Part shown: positions 1 through 9,073 of the stretch, piece by piece
Position numbering within the stretch: position 1 is the stretch's first letter
Layout: each line of letters starts with the position of its first letter
From: Kordia algicida
GTDB taxonomy: Bacteria; Bacteroidota; Bacteroidia; Flavobacteriales; Flavobacteriaceae
Reading direction: 5' to 3' (one strand)
DNA: 64,000 nt
NCBI RefSeq assembly: GCF_051013375.1
Contig: NZ_CP142125.1
The notes under the pieces: generated by a model
Database searches by the model: none
Told to the model about the DNA's origin: nothing
Seen by the model: the letters and a program-made list of their open reading frames with translations, nothing else
Made by a program: the position numbers and the translations under genes

Positions 1-99
1 ATACTATACAAACGTGTTGAATATACAATTCGTATAGAACGTTAAAATCATTCATAAAATTTAAAAAAATAGTATCTTGTTGTACTAATTAACTATAAA

Positions 100-2232
100 A
101 TGAAACGTACTTCAATAGCCATTATTAGTAGCATTCTACTATTTGCTTCCTGCAAAGATGCTACGCCCGAAAAAAAATCAGAAACCAAAATGACCGACAA
201 TCCTTTATTGACCGAATGGAGCACTCCACACGGCGTACCACCTTTCGATATAATAAAAAGCAGCGATTACTTGCCTGCATTCAAAATTGCACTGAAAGAA
301 AATCAAGAAGAAATTACTGCCATTAGCGAAAGTACCGAAACACCAACTTTTCAAAACACCATTGAAGCGTTAGAATTTAGTGGAAAATATTTAAAAAGAT
401 TACAACGTATTTTTTATGCCGTAAATGGCGCAAATACGGATGATACGCTAAAAGCCGCTGCAAAAGAAATTACGCCTGCATTGGCTACGCATAGCGATTT
501 TATCAACCTAAATGCTAAATTATATGAACGTGTAAAAGCAGTGTACGATCAAAAAAATACACTTAACTTATCTCCAGAAGAAACACGTTTGCTTGAAGAA
601 ACTCACAAACGTTTTGTGCGTGCAGGAATCAGTCTAAAAGGTGAAAAACAAGATCGCTTGCGCGAAATCAACACGCGACTGGCAAAACTAAGTGGTGATT
701 TTGGAGAAAACTTACTAGATGAAACCAACGCATTCGAATACCATACAAAAGACAAAAAAGACCTCGGAAATCTTCCTGAAAGTCTAGTGGCTTTAGCTGC
801 GGAAGAAGCTAAAAAAAGAGGACATGAAGATGGTTGGTCGTTCACATTGCAACGTCCAAGTATCAATCCGTTTTTACAATCATCTCCAAACCGAGAAGCT
901 CGCAAAGCCTTATTTGACGGGTATGCAATGCGTGCAAATAACGATAATGAAAACGACAACAAAGCCATTCTAAGCGAAATGGCAGCATTGCGTTTGGAAA
1001 AAGCAAAACTATTAGGTTACGATTCACATGCAGCTTACATTCTTTCGGATAATATGGCAGAAACTCCAGAAGCTGTATATGGTTTTATGGACAAATTATG
1101 GTCTTCTGCACTAGCAATGGCAAAATCGGAACGTGAAGCTTTAGCCAAAAAAATGAAAAGTGAAGGTGTTACAGGAACATTTGCAGGAAGCGATTGGAGA
1201 CATTACGTAGAAAAAGTCCGCAAAGAACGATACAACTTTGACGAAGAAGAAACACGTCCGTACTTTGAAGTAAATGCGGTAAGAGATGGCGTTTTCGCGT
1301 TGGCAAATGAACTCTTTGGTTTGGAATTTAAAGAAATGAACAACGTTCCAAAATGGCATGACGATCAGCAAGTATTTGAAGTATTAGAAGCCGATGGTTC
1401 ACATTTAGGAATCATTTATATGGACTTCTTTGCCCGCGAAAGCAAGCGTGGTGGTGCTTGGATGAATGCTTTACGCAGTCAGATGAATGTTGATGGAATG
1501 GTAACACCAATTGTAACAAATAACTTTAATTATCCTGCTCCTTCCGGAGATTCGCCATCGTTGCTATCTTTTACGGAAGCTGAAACCTTGTTCCATGAAT
1601 TTGGTCATGCACTCCACGGATTGTTTTCTAATGTAAAATATGAATCCTTATCAGGAACTAATGTACCGAGAGACTTTGTAGAATTTCCTTCGCAAGTAAT
1701 GGAAAACTGGATGAGCGAACCGCAAGTATTACGCATGTTTGCCAAACATTACAAAACAGGAGAAGTAATTCCTGATGCAATGATTAAAAAAATGAAAGAT
1801 GCCAATTCCTTCAATGGTGGTTTTGCTACGGTTGAATATATGGCGGCGGCATACTTAGACATGGCTTGGCATGCAAAAACAGCAGATATTCCAACAGATG
1901 TTAATGCTTTTGAAGCAGCAGCGATGACCAAATTAGGATTGATTGACGAAATTATTCCGCGTTACAGAAGCACATATTTCGGACATATATTTTCGAGTCC
2001 TGTGGGCTATTCCTCTGGATATTACAGCTACTTATGGTCAGAAGTATTGGATGCAGATGCTTTTCAAGCATTCAAAGACACAGGAAATATATTTGATCCA
2101 GCAACCGCAAAAAAATATCGTAACATGTTAAGTAAGGGCGGTTCATTACCAGGAATGGAATTATACAAAGGATTCCGTGGTGCAGAGCCAAAAATTGAGC
2201 CTTTATTAAAGAAAAAAGGATTTGTAAAATAA
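100..2232 (+). CDS. M3 family oligopeptidase (Dcp-like lipoprotein)
   Basis: This is a zinc metallopeptidase of family M3 (thimet oligopeptidase / peptidyl-dipeptidase Dcp type), which degrades short peptides. The zinc motif HEFGH lies at residues 499-503, preceded by FTEAETLF as is usual in the family, and the 710-residue length is full. The N-terminus is a lipoprotein signal (hydrophobic stretch followed by FASC at about residues 15-18), so the enzyme is probably anchored to a membrane in the envelope and acts on periplasmic peptides. It is a single-gene unit, closed by a strong hairpin terminator shared with the convergent rpmA. Nothing looks broken. The family is clear; the choice between Dcp and oligopeptidase A activity is not. 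Confidence 0.93.
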   Translation: MKRTSIAIISSILLFASCKDATPEKKSETKMTDNPLLTEWSTPHGVPPFDIIKSSDYLPAFKIALKENQEEITAISESTETPTFQNTIEALEFSGKYLKRLQRIFYAVNGANTDDTLKAAAKEITPALATHSDFINLNAKLYERVKAVYDQKNTLNLSPEETRLLEETHKRFVRAGISLKGEKQDRLREINTRLAKLSGDFGENLLDETNAFEYHTKDKKDLGNLPESLVALAAEEAKKRGHEDGWSFTLQRPSINPFLQSSPNREARKALFDGYAMRANNDNENDNKAILSEMAALRLEKAKLLGYDSHAAYILSDNMAETPEAVYGFMDKLWSSALAMAKSEREALAKKMKSEGVTGTFAGSDWRHYVEKVRKERYNFDEEETRPYFEVNAVRDGVFALANELFGLEFKEMNNVPKWHDDQQVFEVLEADGSHLGIIYMDFFARESKRGGAWMNALRSQMNVDGMVTPIVTNNFNYPAPSGDSPSLLSFTEAETLFHEFGHALHGLFSNVKYESLSGTNVPRDFVEFPSQVMENWMSEPQVLRMFAKHYKTGEVIPDAMIKKMKDANSFNGGFATVEYMAAAYLDMAWHAKTADIPTDVNAFEAAAMTKLGLIDEIIPRYRSTYFGHIFSSPVGYSSGYYSYLWSEVLDADAFQAFKDTGNIFDPATAKKYRNMLSKGGSLPGMELYKGFRGAEPKIEPLLKKKGFVK

Positions 2233-2252
2233 CGGCAAATGAAATGATTCCA

Positions 2253-2291
2253 TAAAAAAAGCCTGAACAAAAAATGTTCAGGCTTTTTTTA
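2253..2291. terminator. Bidirectional intrinsic terminator
   Basis: A 16-bp stem (AAAAAAAGCCTGAACA, 2254-2269, with its complement at 2275-2290) has a short loop and A/T runs on both sides. It can therefore terminate the M3 peptidase gene on the plus strand and rpmA on the minus strand. Confidence 0.9.
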
Positions 2292-2306
2292 TAGGGTAAA
2301 TCTTAA

Positions 2307-2567
2307 CTATGCTTCGAAAGGTTCGATAGATACGTAAGATCTGTTGTTTGATTTCTTTGTGAATTTCACAATACCGTCTACTTTAGCATGTAATGTATGG
2401 TCTTTTCCCATATATACATTTTCTCCTGGGTTGTGAGTAGTACCTCTTTGTCTAACAAGTATGTTACCAGCAATTGCTGCTTGTCCACCAAAAATCTTAA
2501 CACCTAATCGTTTCGATTCTGATTCTCTACCGTTTTTAGAACTACCAACTCCTTTTTTGTGAGCCAT
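2307..2567 (-). CDS. rpmA: 50S ribosomal protein L27
   Basis: Bacterial ribosomal protein bL27, 86 residues, sits close to the peptidyl-transferase centre of the large subunit. The N-terminus MAHKKGVGSSKNGRES and the motif RLGVKIFGGQ are diagnostic. It lacks the cleavable N-terminal extension found in Firmicutes. It is the second gene of the rplU-rpmA operon, 40 bp after rplU, and ends just before a bidirectional terminator. Confidence 0.98.
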   Translation of the reverse strand: MAHKKGVGSSKNGRESESKRLGVKIFGGQAAIAGNILVRQRGTTHNPGENVYMGKDHTLHAKVDGIVKFTKKSNNRSYVSIEPFEA

Positions 2568-2607
2568 CTTAGTAAGGTTTTATTTGTTATACTTAAGTGA
2601 TATGCAA

Positions 2608-3255
2608 TTATGCTTTACCACCATCTAATTCGTCTTGCCATTTCTTTAACTCATCCCACTTTCCGTCAGCAGCTAATTGAGCTTGTGCTGGCCAAGTATC
2701 AGTAACGTGGTTTCCACGAACACCTGAAATGATTTCAGAAATTTTTGCTGGTTCAGTTTTCGCTAATTCAGCGAAAGTAGCAATTCCAGCTTCTACTAAA
2801 GTAGATGCGATTTTAGGACCAATTCCTTCAATCTTTTTTAAATCATCTGCTTTACCTGTTGCTTTTTTAGCAGCTGGCTTTTCAGCCGGCTTCGCAACTT
2901 CTTTTTTAGCTTCTTCTTTCTTTGGTGCTGCTTTTTTAGCTCCAGAAGCTACAATGTTTTCAACAACAATTTCTGTTAAAGACTGACGGTGACCGTTCTT
3001 CACACGGTACCCTTTACGTCTTTTTTTCTTGAAAACAATAACTTTATCACCTTTAAGGTGCTTTAAAACTTTGGCCTCTACTGCGGCTCCGTTTATAGCT
3101 GGGGCGCCAATAGTAACTTGTCCGTTGTCATCTAACAAAAGAACATTGTCGAAAGTAACTTTCTTTCCTTCTTCTGTTGCCAAACGATGAACAAATACTT
3201 TTTGATCTTTTGCAACTTTAAATTGCTGCCCTGCTATCTCTACAATTGCATACAT
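2608..3255 (-). CDS. rplU: 50S ribosomal protein L21 with C-terminal extension
   Basis: Residues 1 to about 103 form ribosomal protein bL21, which binds 23S rRNA (start MYAIVEIAGQQFKV; basic segment KKKRRKGYRVKNGHRQ). A Lys/Ala/Pro-rich linker follows (about 108-138), then a domain of about 75 residues beginning DDLKKIEGIGPKIASTL. This second part resembles the helix-hairpin-helix-like module attached to L21 in many Flavobacteria. Total length is 215 residues, about twice that of ordinary L21. The gene is first in the operon with rpmA and has a near-ideal Bacteroidota promoter just upstream. The L21 part is certain; the role of the extension is unknown. Confidence 0.96.
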   Translation of the reverse strand: MYAIVEIAGQQFKVAKDQKVFVHRLATEEGKKVTFDNVLLLDDNGQVTIGAPAINGAAVEAKVLKHLKGDKVIVFKKKRRKGYRVKNGHRQSLTEIVVENIVASGAKKAAPKKEEAKKEVAKPAEKPAAKKATGKADDLKKIEGIGPKIASTLVEAGIATFAELAKTEPAKISEIISGVRGNHVTDTWPAQAQLAADGKWDELKKWQDELDGGKA

Positions 3256-3296
3256 AGCGTATCGTTTAATTAATTAATTTTATCCAAAAATGGACG

Positions 3297-3327
3297 CAAA
3301 TATACATCTAATTAATTAATCTACAAA
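3297..3327 (-). promoter_or_regulatory. Promoter of rplU-rpmA
   Basis: Read on the minus strand, TTTG (3324-3327) is followed after exactly 19 bases by TATATTTG (3297-3304). This matches the Bacteroidota sigma-ABfr consensus (-33 TTTG, -7 TAnnTTTG). Transcription would start near 3293, leaving a leader of about 38 bases before rplU. Confidence 0.85.
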
Positions 3328-3332
3328 CACTT

Positions 3333-3782
3333 CTATTGTAGTTTATTGCTAATATTCCAACTTGGCTTAAATTTTTGCATAAATAATAGACTTAAAACCA
3401 CTGTAGAAGCAAAACCTTCTATCAATATAATGAATAGTAAAAGTCCAGGTTCGGTAGCAACACTTCCCAAGCTCATTGCCATAATTTTTTCGGCAAACTC
3501 AGTGTCAATATGAAAAATATAAATTCCCATAAAAAGAGTAAAAATTAACGTTGCCACAAATCCTGAAATGATTCCTGCTTTAAATCCTTCAAAATAGTTA
3601 AAGCTTGCACCGCTTTCTTTTTTTACATCTTTAATCACTTTGTATATTCCAAACGCTACAATAACACCATTTAACAAACGTAGCCAAGGATTTTCATGCA
3701 AGCCTACCAATCTTACTATTAAAAAGTATAAAATGAGACTCATTGCAATAAAGCCTCCATATTTAATGATTTTATTTCCCAT
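3333..3782 (-). CDS. DUF4199-type membrane protein
   Basis: A small integral membrane protein with about four hydrophobic segments in 149 residues, resembling the DUF4199 family common in Bacteroidota, whose function is unknown. Visible family-like features are a conserved middle segment (FNYFEGFKAGIISGF) between membrane spans and a final hydrophobic helix. I place the start at the ATG encoding MGNKII, because a purine-rich AAGGG lies just upstream and the additional 17 codons of the longer frame are polar and atypical. It lies upstream of rplU on the same strand but rplU has its own promoter, so it is probably a separate unit. Confidence 0.75.
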   Translation of the reverse strand: MGNKIIKYGGFIAMSLILYFLIVRLVGLHENPWLRLLNGVIVAFGIYKVIKDVKKESGASFNYFEGFKAGIISGFVATLIFTLFMGIYIFHIDTEFAEKIMAMSLGSVATEPGLLLFIILIEGFASTVVLSLLFMQKFKPSWNISNKLQ

Positions 3783-3949
3783 ATTTTTCCCTTTTTTTTG
3801 GTTTCTAATCAATTGATTTCCTTTAATATACAAAAAAGATGAGACTTGATGAAATATTTAAAAAATTGATTGTTCTCTTGTGAGATGTAACATTTTTATA
3901 GAACTTGCGTCCTATCTAAATAACTTAAAGTCAAAAAAAGTTTAATGCA

Positions 3950-5278
3950 ATGAGAAAAAGATTATTTTCAATAGCTTCATTGTTGCTTTTAGGATTTATT
4001 TCGCAAGCACAAGAAGTTAAGTTTGAAGAATATGATTTAGACAATGGTCTACACGTAATTCTTCACCAAGACAATTCAGCCCCAGTAGTCACTACAGCTG
4101 TTATGTATCATGTAGGTGCCAAAGATGAAAACCCAGAACGTACTGGATTTGCCCATTTTTTTGAGCACCTTTTGTTTGAAGGAACAAAAAATATTGAGCG
4201 TGGACAATGGTTTAAAATTGTATCTTCTAATGGAGGAAGCAATAACGCAAACACAACTGATGACAGAACATATTATTATGAAGTATTCCCGTCAAACAAT
4301 TTACAATTAGGATTATGGATGGAATCAGAACGTATGCTACATCCTGTAATTAATCAAATTGGAGTTGATACTCAAAATGAGGTTGTGAAAGAAGAAAAAA
4401 GACTTCGTGTAGACAATCAGCCTTACGGACGTATTATTGAAGAAGTTAAAAAGAATATGTTCAAAAAGCATCCGTACAAAGGAACTACCATTGGTAAAAT
4501 GGAACATTTAGATGCTGCTACTTTAGAGGAGTTTATGGCATTCAATAAAAAATTCTACGTTCCTAACAATGCTACATTAGTTGTTGCAGGAGATTTTGAT
4601 ACTGCTAAGACTAAAAAAATGATTAGAGATTACTTCGCAGCAATTCCAAGAGGAAAAGATGTTAAGAGAAACTTTCCTAAAGAAGATCCTATTACACAGG
4701 AATTCCGTGCAAAAGCATACGATCAAAATATTCAAATTCCAGCAGTTATTGCAACGTACAGAACACCATCTTTCAAAACAAGAGATGCTAGAGTTTTAGA
4801 TATGATTTCTTCTTACTTAAGTAGCGGAAAGAGTTCTAAATTATACAAGCGTTTGGTGGATGAAAAGAAAATGGCTTTGGCAGTACAAGCAGTAAATTTG
4901 AGCCAAGAAGATTATGGAACATACGCTTTATTTGCAATTCCATTAGGTGAAAACTCGTTAGATGATTTGGTTGCTGAAATGGATATTGAGATCAAAAAGC
5001 TTCAAACAGAGTTAATTTCTGAAAGAGATTACCAAAAGCTTCAAAATAAATTTGAAAATAACTTTGTAAACTCAAATTCAAGTGTGCAGGGAATTGCAAA
5101 CTCGTTGGCAAGATTCAATGTATTATATGGTGACACCAACCTTATCAATACAGAAATTGATATTTACAGATCAATTACAAGAGAAGAAATTAGAAATGTA
5201 GCGAACAAATATTTAAAGTCAAACCAACGTTTGATTTTGGAATATTTACCAGCTGAAAAAACACAAGAAAAAAAATAA
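3950..5278 (+). CDS. M16 family zinc protease, catalytic subunit
   Basis: A secreted insulinase/pitrilysin-type (M16) protease. A signal peptide ending near FISQAQ covers residues 1-21. The inverted zinc motif HxxEH is intact at residues 69-73 (HFFEH), and the downstream acidic segment NEVVKEEKR supplies the third zinc ligand. At 442 residues it has the two-domain length of subunits that work as heterodimers. The next gene, 39 bp downstream, encodes an M16 homolog without the zinc motif. The two are therefore probably one operon and one periplasmic protease complex, as in other bacterial M16B pairs. Substrates are unknown. Confidence 0.93.
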   Translation: MRKRLFSIASLLLLGFISQAQEVKFEEYDLDNGLHVILHQDNSAPVVTTAVMYHVGAKDENPERTGFAHFFEHLLFEGTKNIERGQWFKIVSSNGGSNNANTTDDRTYYYEVFPSNNLQLGLWMESERMLHPVINQIGVDTQNEVVKEEKRLRVDNQPYGRIIEEVKKNMFKKHPYKGTTIGKMEHLDAATLEEFMAFNKKFYVPNNATLVVAGDFDTAKTKKMIRDYFAAIPRGKDVKRNFPKEDPITQEFRAKAYDQNIQIPAVIATYRTPSFKTRDARVLDMISSYLSSGKSSKLYKRLVDEKKMALAVQAVNLSQEDYGTYALFAIPLGENSLDDLVAEMDIEIKKLQTELISERDYQKLQNKFENNFVNSNSSVQGIANSLARFNVLYGDTNLINTEIDIYRSITREEIRNVANKYLKSNQRLILEYLPAEKTQEKK

Positions 5279-5317
5279 AAAGGATTCTGATCTTTTAAAA
5301 ACATTAAAAAATAACAG

Positions 5318-7405
5318 ATGAAAACAAGAATATTTTCACTCCTTGTATTGTTTTTAGCATCGCTAACAATACAAGCTCAAATAGATAGATCTGTGCAGCC
5401 AAAACCAGGACCTGCACCGAAAGTTAATATTGGAAAGCCAACGACATTTACACTGAAAAACGGATTGACCGTAATGATTGTAGAAAATCATAAATTACCA
5501 CGAGTTTCTGCAACATTAACTATTGACAATCCTTTGATTGTTGAAGGGAAAAAAGCAGGAGTTACCAGCTTAGTAAGTGCGTTACTTGGAAGCGGCTCTA
5601 CTTCGATCTCAAAAGACGATTTTAATGAAGAAGTTGACTACTTAGGAGCTTCTTTAAATTTTGGTTCGCAAAGTGCATTTGCAAACTCCCTTTCAAAGTA
5701 TTTTCCGAGAATTATGGAATTAATGGCAGATGGCGCTTTAAATCCTAACTTCACAAAAGAAGACTTAGAAGCAGAAAGAACTAAGATTTTAGAAAACTTA
5801 AAATCTGAAAAGAAAAATGTGAAGGCTGTTGCTGGTAGAGTTCAATCTGTATTAGCTTATGGTGCAAATCATCCTTACGGAGAATTCATCACAGAAGAAT
5901 CTGTAAACAATGTATCACTTGAAGATGTAAAAGCATTTCACAACAAATACTTTAAGCCAAACAATGCATATTTAATCATCATTGGAGATGTAAAAACAAG
6001 AGATGCTAAAAAATTAGTAAAGAAGCTTTTCAAAAACTGGGAAAAAGGAACCATTGTTGCTGATACATACGATACGGCTACAAATCCAACAACTACAGAA
6101 ATCAACTTCATCAACATGGAAAATGCTGTACAATCTGAAATAAGCGTTCAGAACACAGTAACATTAGCAATGAAAGATGAAGACTATTTCCCTGTATTAA
6201 TCGCCAACAACATCTTAGGTGGCGGTGGAGAAGCACGTTTATTTAACAACTTACGTGAAGACAAAAAATTCACATACGGTTCATACTCTAGTATCGGAAA
6301 CAACAGAAAAACAATTTCTACATTCAGAGCTACGGCAAGTGTTCGTAACGCTGTAACTGATAGCGCTGTAGTTGAGATTTTGAAAGAGATTAAAAAAATG
6401 TCTACAGAATTAGTTTCTGATGAGGAATTAAAAAATGTAAAAGCAAAATACATTGGACGATTTGTAACTGGAGTTGAGCGTCCTTCTACAATTGCCAACT
6501 ACGCACTAAACATCATTACGCAAGACCTTCCAAAAGATTTCTACGAAACATACTTAGAAAGAATTGAAGCAGTAACAAAAGAAGATGTATTAAGAGCTGC
6601 TAAAAAATATTTCTTAAACGACAAATTACGTATCGTAGTTACAGGAAAAGGAAGCGAAGTTGTAAACGCATTGGAAAACATGACTTTTGAAGGGAAAAAG
6701 ATTCCTGTTAAATACTTTGACCAATACGGAGCGCCAACAAAAAAGCCTGTATTCAAAAAAGAAATTCCTGCTGGCGTTACTGCCCAAACGGTAATTGACA
6801 ACTATATCAAAGCTGTTGGAGGAAAAGAAAAATTAATGAAAGTAACTTCACTTGTACAAGAAATGGAAGCTTCTATGCAAGGAATGAATATGATTACAAC
6901 ATTAAAACAAAAGTCGCCTAACATGATGATGACTGATGTAAGCGTTGTTGGAATGGGATCGGTTTTCAAACAATCATTTGATGGAGAAAAAGGATACATG
7001 TCACAACAAGGTCAAAAAAGAGATATGCCAGCAGATATGCTTGCTGAAATGAAATCAAGAAAAGGTTTATTCCCTGAATTAAATTACGATAGCAGTAGCA
7101 TTGAATTAAAAAGTATTGAACCAGTAGATGGAAAAGATGCTTATGTAATTGTAGTTACTTCAGGTGCTGGAAAAACTACAAACTACTACGATGTAGCTTC
7201 CGGCTTAAAAGTGAAAAAATCTGAAACGGCAAAAGGTCCAGGAGGACAAGAAGTTACTCAAGAAACTACATACGGAAACTACAAAGAAGTAGATGGAATA
7301 AAATTCCCTTACAAAATGGTAGCTCCTGCTGCAGGGCAAAAAATTGAGTTCACAACGATTTCAATGAAGGTCAATGCGCCTTTAACAAAAAAAGATTTCG
7401 AATAA
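5318..7405 (+). CDS. M16 family non-catalytic partner with extra C-terminal domain
   Basis: A secreted M16 homolog (signal peptide to about residue 21, ending IQAQ) in which the position of the HxxEH motif reads TSLVSALLGSGST. No zinc ligands remain, so this is probably the substrate-binding, non-catalytic half of the protease formed with the preceding gene. Two M16 domains fill about residues 35-460. The remaining 225 residues are an added domain starting near AQTVIDNYIKAVGG; it has the long beta-strand pattern of LolA-like, outer-membrane-lipoprotein-sorting-type domains. A terminator follows. The protease partnership rests on family knowledge and gene order, not direct evidence. Confidence 0.88.
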   Translation: MKTRIFSLLVLFLASLTIQAQIDRSVQPKPGPAPKVNIGKPTTFTLKNGLTVMIVENHKLPRVSATLTIDNPLIVEGKKAGVTSLVSALLGSGSTSISKDDFNEEVDYLGASLNFGSQSAFANSLSKYFPRIMELMADGALNPNFTKEDLEAERTKILENLKSEKKNVKAVAGRVQSVLAYGANHPYGEFITEESVNNVSLEDVKAFHNKYFKPNNAYLIIIGDVKTRDAKKLVKKLFKNWEKGTIVADTYDTATNPTTTEINFINMENAVQSEISVQNTVTLAMKDEDYFPVLIANNILGGGGEARLFNNLREDKKFTYGSYSSIGNNRKTISTFRATASVRNAVTDSAVVEILKEIKKMSTELVSDEELKNVKAKYIGRFVTGVERPSTIANYALNIITQDLPKDFYETYLERIEAVTKEDVLRAAKKYFLNDKLRIVVTGKGSEVVNALENMTFEGKKIPVKYFDQYGAPTKKPVFKKEIPAGVTAQTVIDNYIKAVGGKEKLMKVTSLVQEMEASMQGMNMITTLKQKSPNMMMTDVSVVGMGSVFKQSFDGEKGYMSQQGQKRDMPADMLAEMKSRKGLFPELNYDSSSIELKSIEPVDGKDAYVIVVTSGAGKTTNYYDVASGLKVKKSETAKGPGGQEVTQETTYGNYKEVDGIKFPYKMVAPAAGQKIEFTTISMKVNAPLTKKDFE

Positions 7406-7430
7406 AAAATCAATAGCATAAAACTAAGAA

Positions 7431-7463
7431 AGCCAAAAATCACAATGATTTTTGGCTTTTTTT
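7431..7463. terminator. Intrinsic terminator after the M16 pair
   Basis: An 11-bp perfect stem (AGCCAAAAATC 7431-7441 and 7447-7457) has a 5-base loop and a run of seven T. It ends the M16 operon and may also serve the convergent EamA gene. Confidence 0.88.
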
Positions 7464-7479
7464 ATGTCTAAAAATTAAT

Positions 7480-8364
7480 TTATGTTTTCTTCTTTTTAGT
7501 ATTATTCACCAAATACACGCCCAATAAAATAATAACGCCTCCAAGTAACTGATACAAACTCAATTTTTCTCCAAAAATCACTCCCCAAAATATCGCAACA
7601 ACTGGCATTGTATATGTTACAGATGAAGCAAAAACGGGACTCGATATCTGAACCAATCTACTGTAAATTACTTTTGCAATGGCACTTCCAAATAACGATA
7701 AAATAGCAACGTAACCCAATGCAATTTGCATCGCTTCATTTTCTAAAATCGTTTCAAAAAATCCTGTATACCACAAGATAATCAACCCAGGAATCGTAAT
7801 AATTACAAAATTTCCAGCAACAATTGCAATGGCATTCAAATCGTTCAAATAGCGTTTTATTATGTTTACATTCAAACCATATCCAATAGTTGCTAAAAGA
7901 ATAAAAATACTATACCAATAATTTTGATTCGGATTAAATTCTGCTCCAGCAAAAACCAACACCAATGCGCCAATCAAACCAATCAATACTCCAAAAATCT
8001 GGCGTTTTTGCACCACGACACCAAAAAACAAAACTCCAAAAACAATGGTGTGCAATGGTACTAACGAATTTAACATACTCGCTACCGAACTATCCAATTG
8101 ATCTTGCGCTATTGCAAACAAAAACATCGGAAACAAGGAACCTGCAAGTGCTGTCCAAAAAATCCATTTCCATTGCTTGCTTTCAATCAGTTTGATCTTA
8201 TTCGCTCCTGCGGAAAGAATAAAAATTCCGGTCACAACGACACGCAACGAACCAACCTGAATTGGCGTCAATCCGTCCATCGCAAGATCAATCAGAATAA
8301 AAGAACTTCCCCAAATTAATGACAACAAGGAAAGGTAAATCCACTTTAATTTTGAAACATCCAT
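7480..8364 (-). CDS. EamA/DMT-superfamily transporter
   Basis: An integral inner-membrane protein with about ten hydrophobic spans arranged as two EamA repeats (the first around LSLIWGSSFILIDLAMDGLTP, the second around LATIGYGLNVNIIKRYL). This is the drug/metabolite transporter fold, whose members mostly export amino acids, metabolites or toxic compounds; the substrate cannot be told. The last segment ends in a short Lys-rich tail. I chose the start at MDVSKLK (8364), because this places the first membrane span at the usual distance; a start 12 codons upstream is also open. It is a monocistron convergent with the M16 operon. Confidence 0.88.
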   Translation of the reverse strand: MDVSKLKWIYLSLLSLIWGSSFILIDLAMDGLTPIQVGSLRVVVTGIFILSAGANKIKLIESKQWKWIFWTALAGSLFPMFLFAIAQDQLDSSVASMLNSLVPLHTIVFGVLFFGVVVQKRQIFGVLIGLIGALVLVFAGAEFNPNQNYWYSIFILLATIGYGLNVNIIKRYLNDLNAIAIVAGNFVIITIPGLIILWYTGFFETILENEAMQIALGYVAILSLFGSAIAKVIYSRLVQISSPVFASSVTYTMPVVAIFWGVIFGEKLSLYQLLGGVIILLGVYLVNNTKKKKT

Positions 8365-8429
8365 AAGTGTTTTTCGTAAGATCACACAAAAGTCCGACAA
8401 ATATTTCTAATAATTAATTCATATTTCCT

Positions 8430-8437
8430 TAATTTTG
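8430..8437 (+). promoter_or_regulatory. Candidate -7 box of the HMA lipoprotein gene
   Basis: TAATTTTG fits the Bacteroidota -7 consensus TAnnTTTG, about 50 bases before the start codon at 8489. I see no good -33 TTTG at the expected distance. Confidence 0.5.
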
Positions 8438-8488
8438 TAATGTTCATATAAGCAGAAATTATATATGAATTGACTAAATAAAATCATA

Positions 8489-8995
8489 ATGAAAAAAATA
8501 CTATTTATTTGCGTATTGGCGATTGCTGTAGTAAGCTGCAAAAACAACGCAACGCCTGAAACTGTTACTGTAAATACACAAGTTGAAACGGTAAAAAAAG
8601 AAATTAGCAAAGAAGACTTAGCCGCAAACTACAACAAAGCTGAATTCAAAATTGATGGAATGACGTGTGCTATTGGATGCGCAAAACGTATTGAAAGCAA
8701 ATTAGCCGCTATGGAAGGTGTAAAATCTGCAACGGTAGATTTTGACCAGAAATTAGCAATGGTCGAATACAACGAAGCTAAAGTTGATTTTGTAGCACTT
8801 ACTAAAGAAGTTGCAAAAGTTCCTGGTGACTATAAAATTTCAGACATGAAAAATGTAGATGCATTCTCTGCTAAAGAAGCTGCTAAAAAAGCATGTAAAG
8901 CTGATTGTAAAATGGAATGTTGCGCAAAGAAAGAAGACAAAAAAATGGCTTGCGCCGAAGATTGTAAAAAAGAATGCTGTACTAAAAAGGCGTAA
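8489..8995 (+). CDS. Heavy-metal-associated (HMA) lipoprotein with Cys-rich tail
   Basis: A lipoprotein (signal ending VVSC at about residue 17) carrying one HMA domain at about residues 50-120. The metal-binding loop reads GMTCAIGC, a CxxxC form rather than the classical CxxC. The last 35 residues form a separate cysteine-rich tail built from two imperfect repeats (CKADCKMECC and CAEDCKKECC) spaced by Lys-rich segments, giving eight extra cysteines. The protein is likely a periplasm-facing metal chaperone or sink, for example for copper. No transporter is adjacent. It is a single-gene unit ended by a strong terminator. Which metal it binds is inference only. Confidence 0.85.
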   Translation: MKKILFICVLAIAVVSCKNNATPETVTVNTQVETVKKEISKEDLAANYNKAEFKIDGMTCAIGCAKRIESKLAAMEGVKSATVDFDQKLAMVEYNEAKVDFVALTKEVAKVPGDYKISDMKNVDAFSAKEAAKKACKADCKMECCAKKEDKKMACAEDCKKECCTKKA

Positions 8996-9019
8996 TTTTT
9001 TTTAAGATATAAAACCTAA

Positions 9020-9050
9020 AAATCCTCAATCATTATGATTGGGGATTTTT
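9020..9050 (+). terminator. Intrinsic terminator
   Basis: A 13-bp stem (9020-9032 with 9036-9048, one G-U pair in RNA) has a TTA loop and is followed by a T run. It lies just after the HMA lipoprotein gene. Confidence 0.88.
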
Positions 9051-9073
9051 TTATTAAAATATATGGTTGGAAA

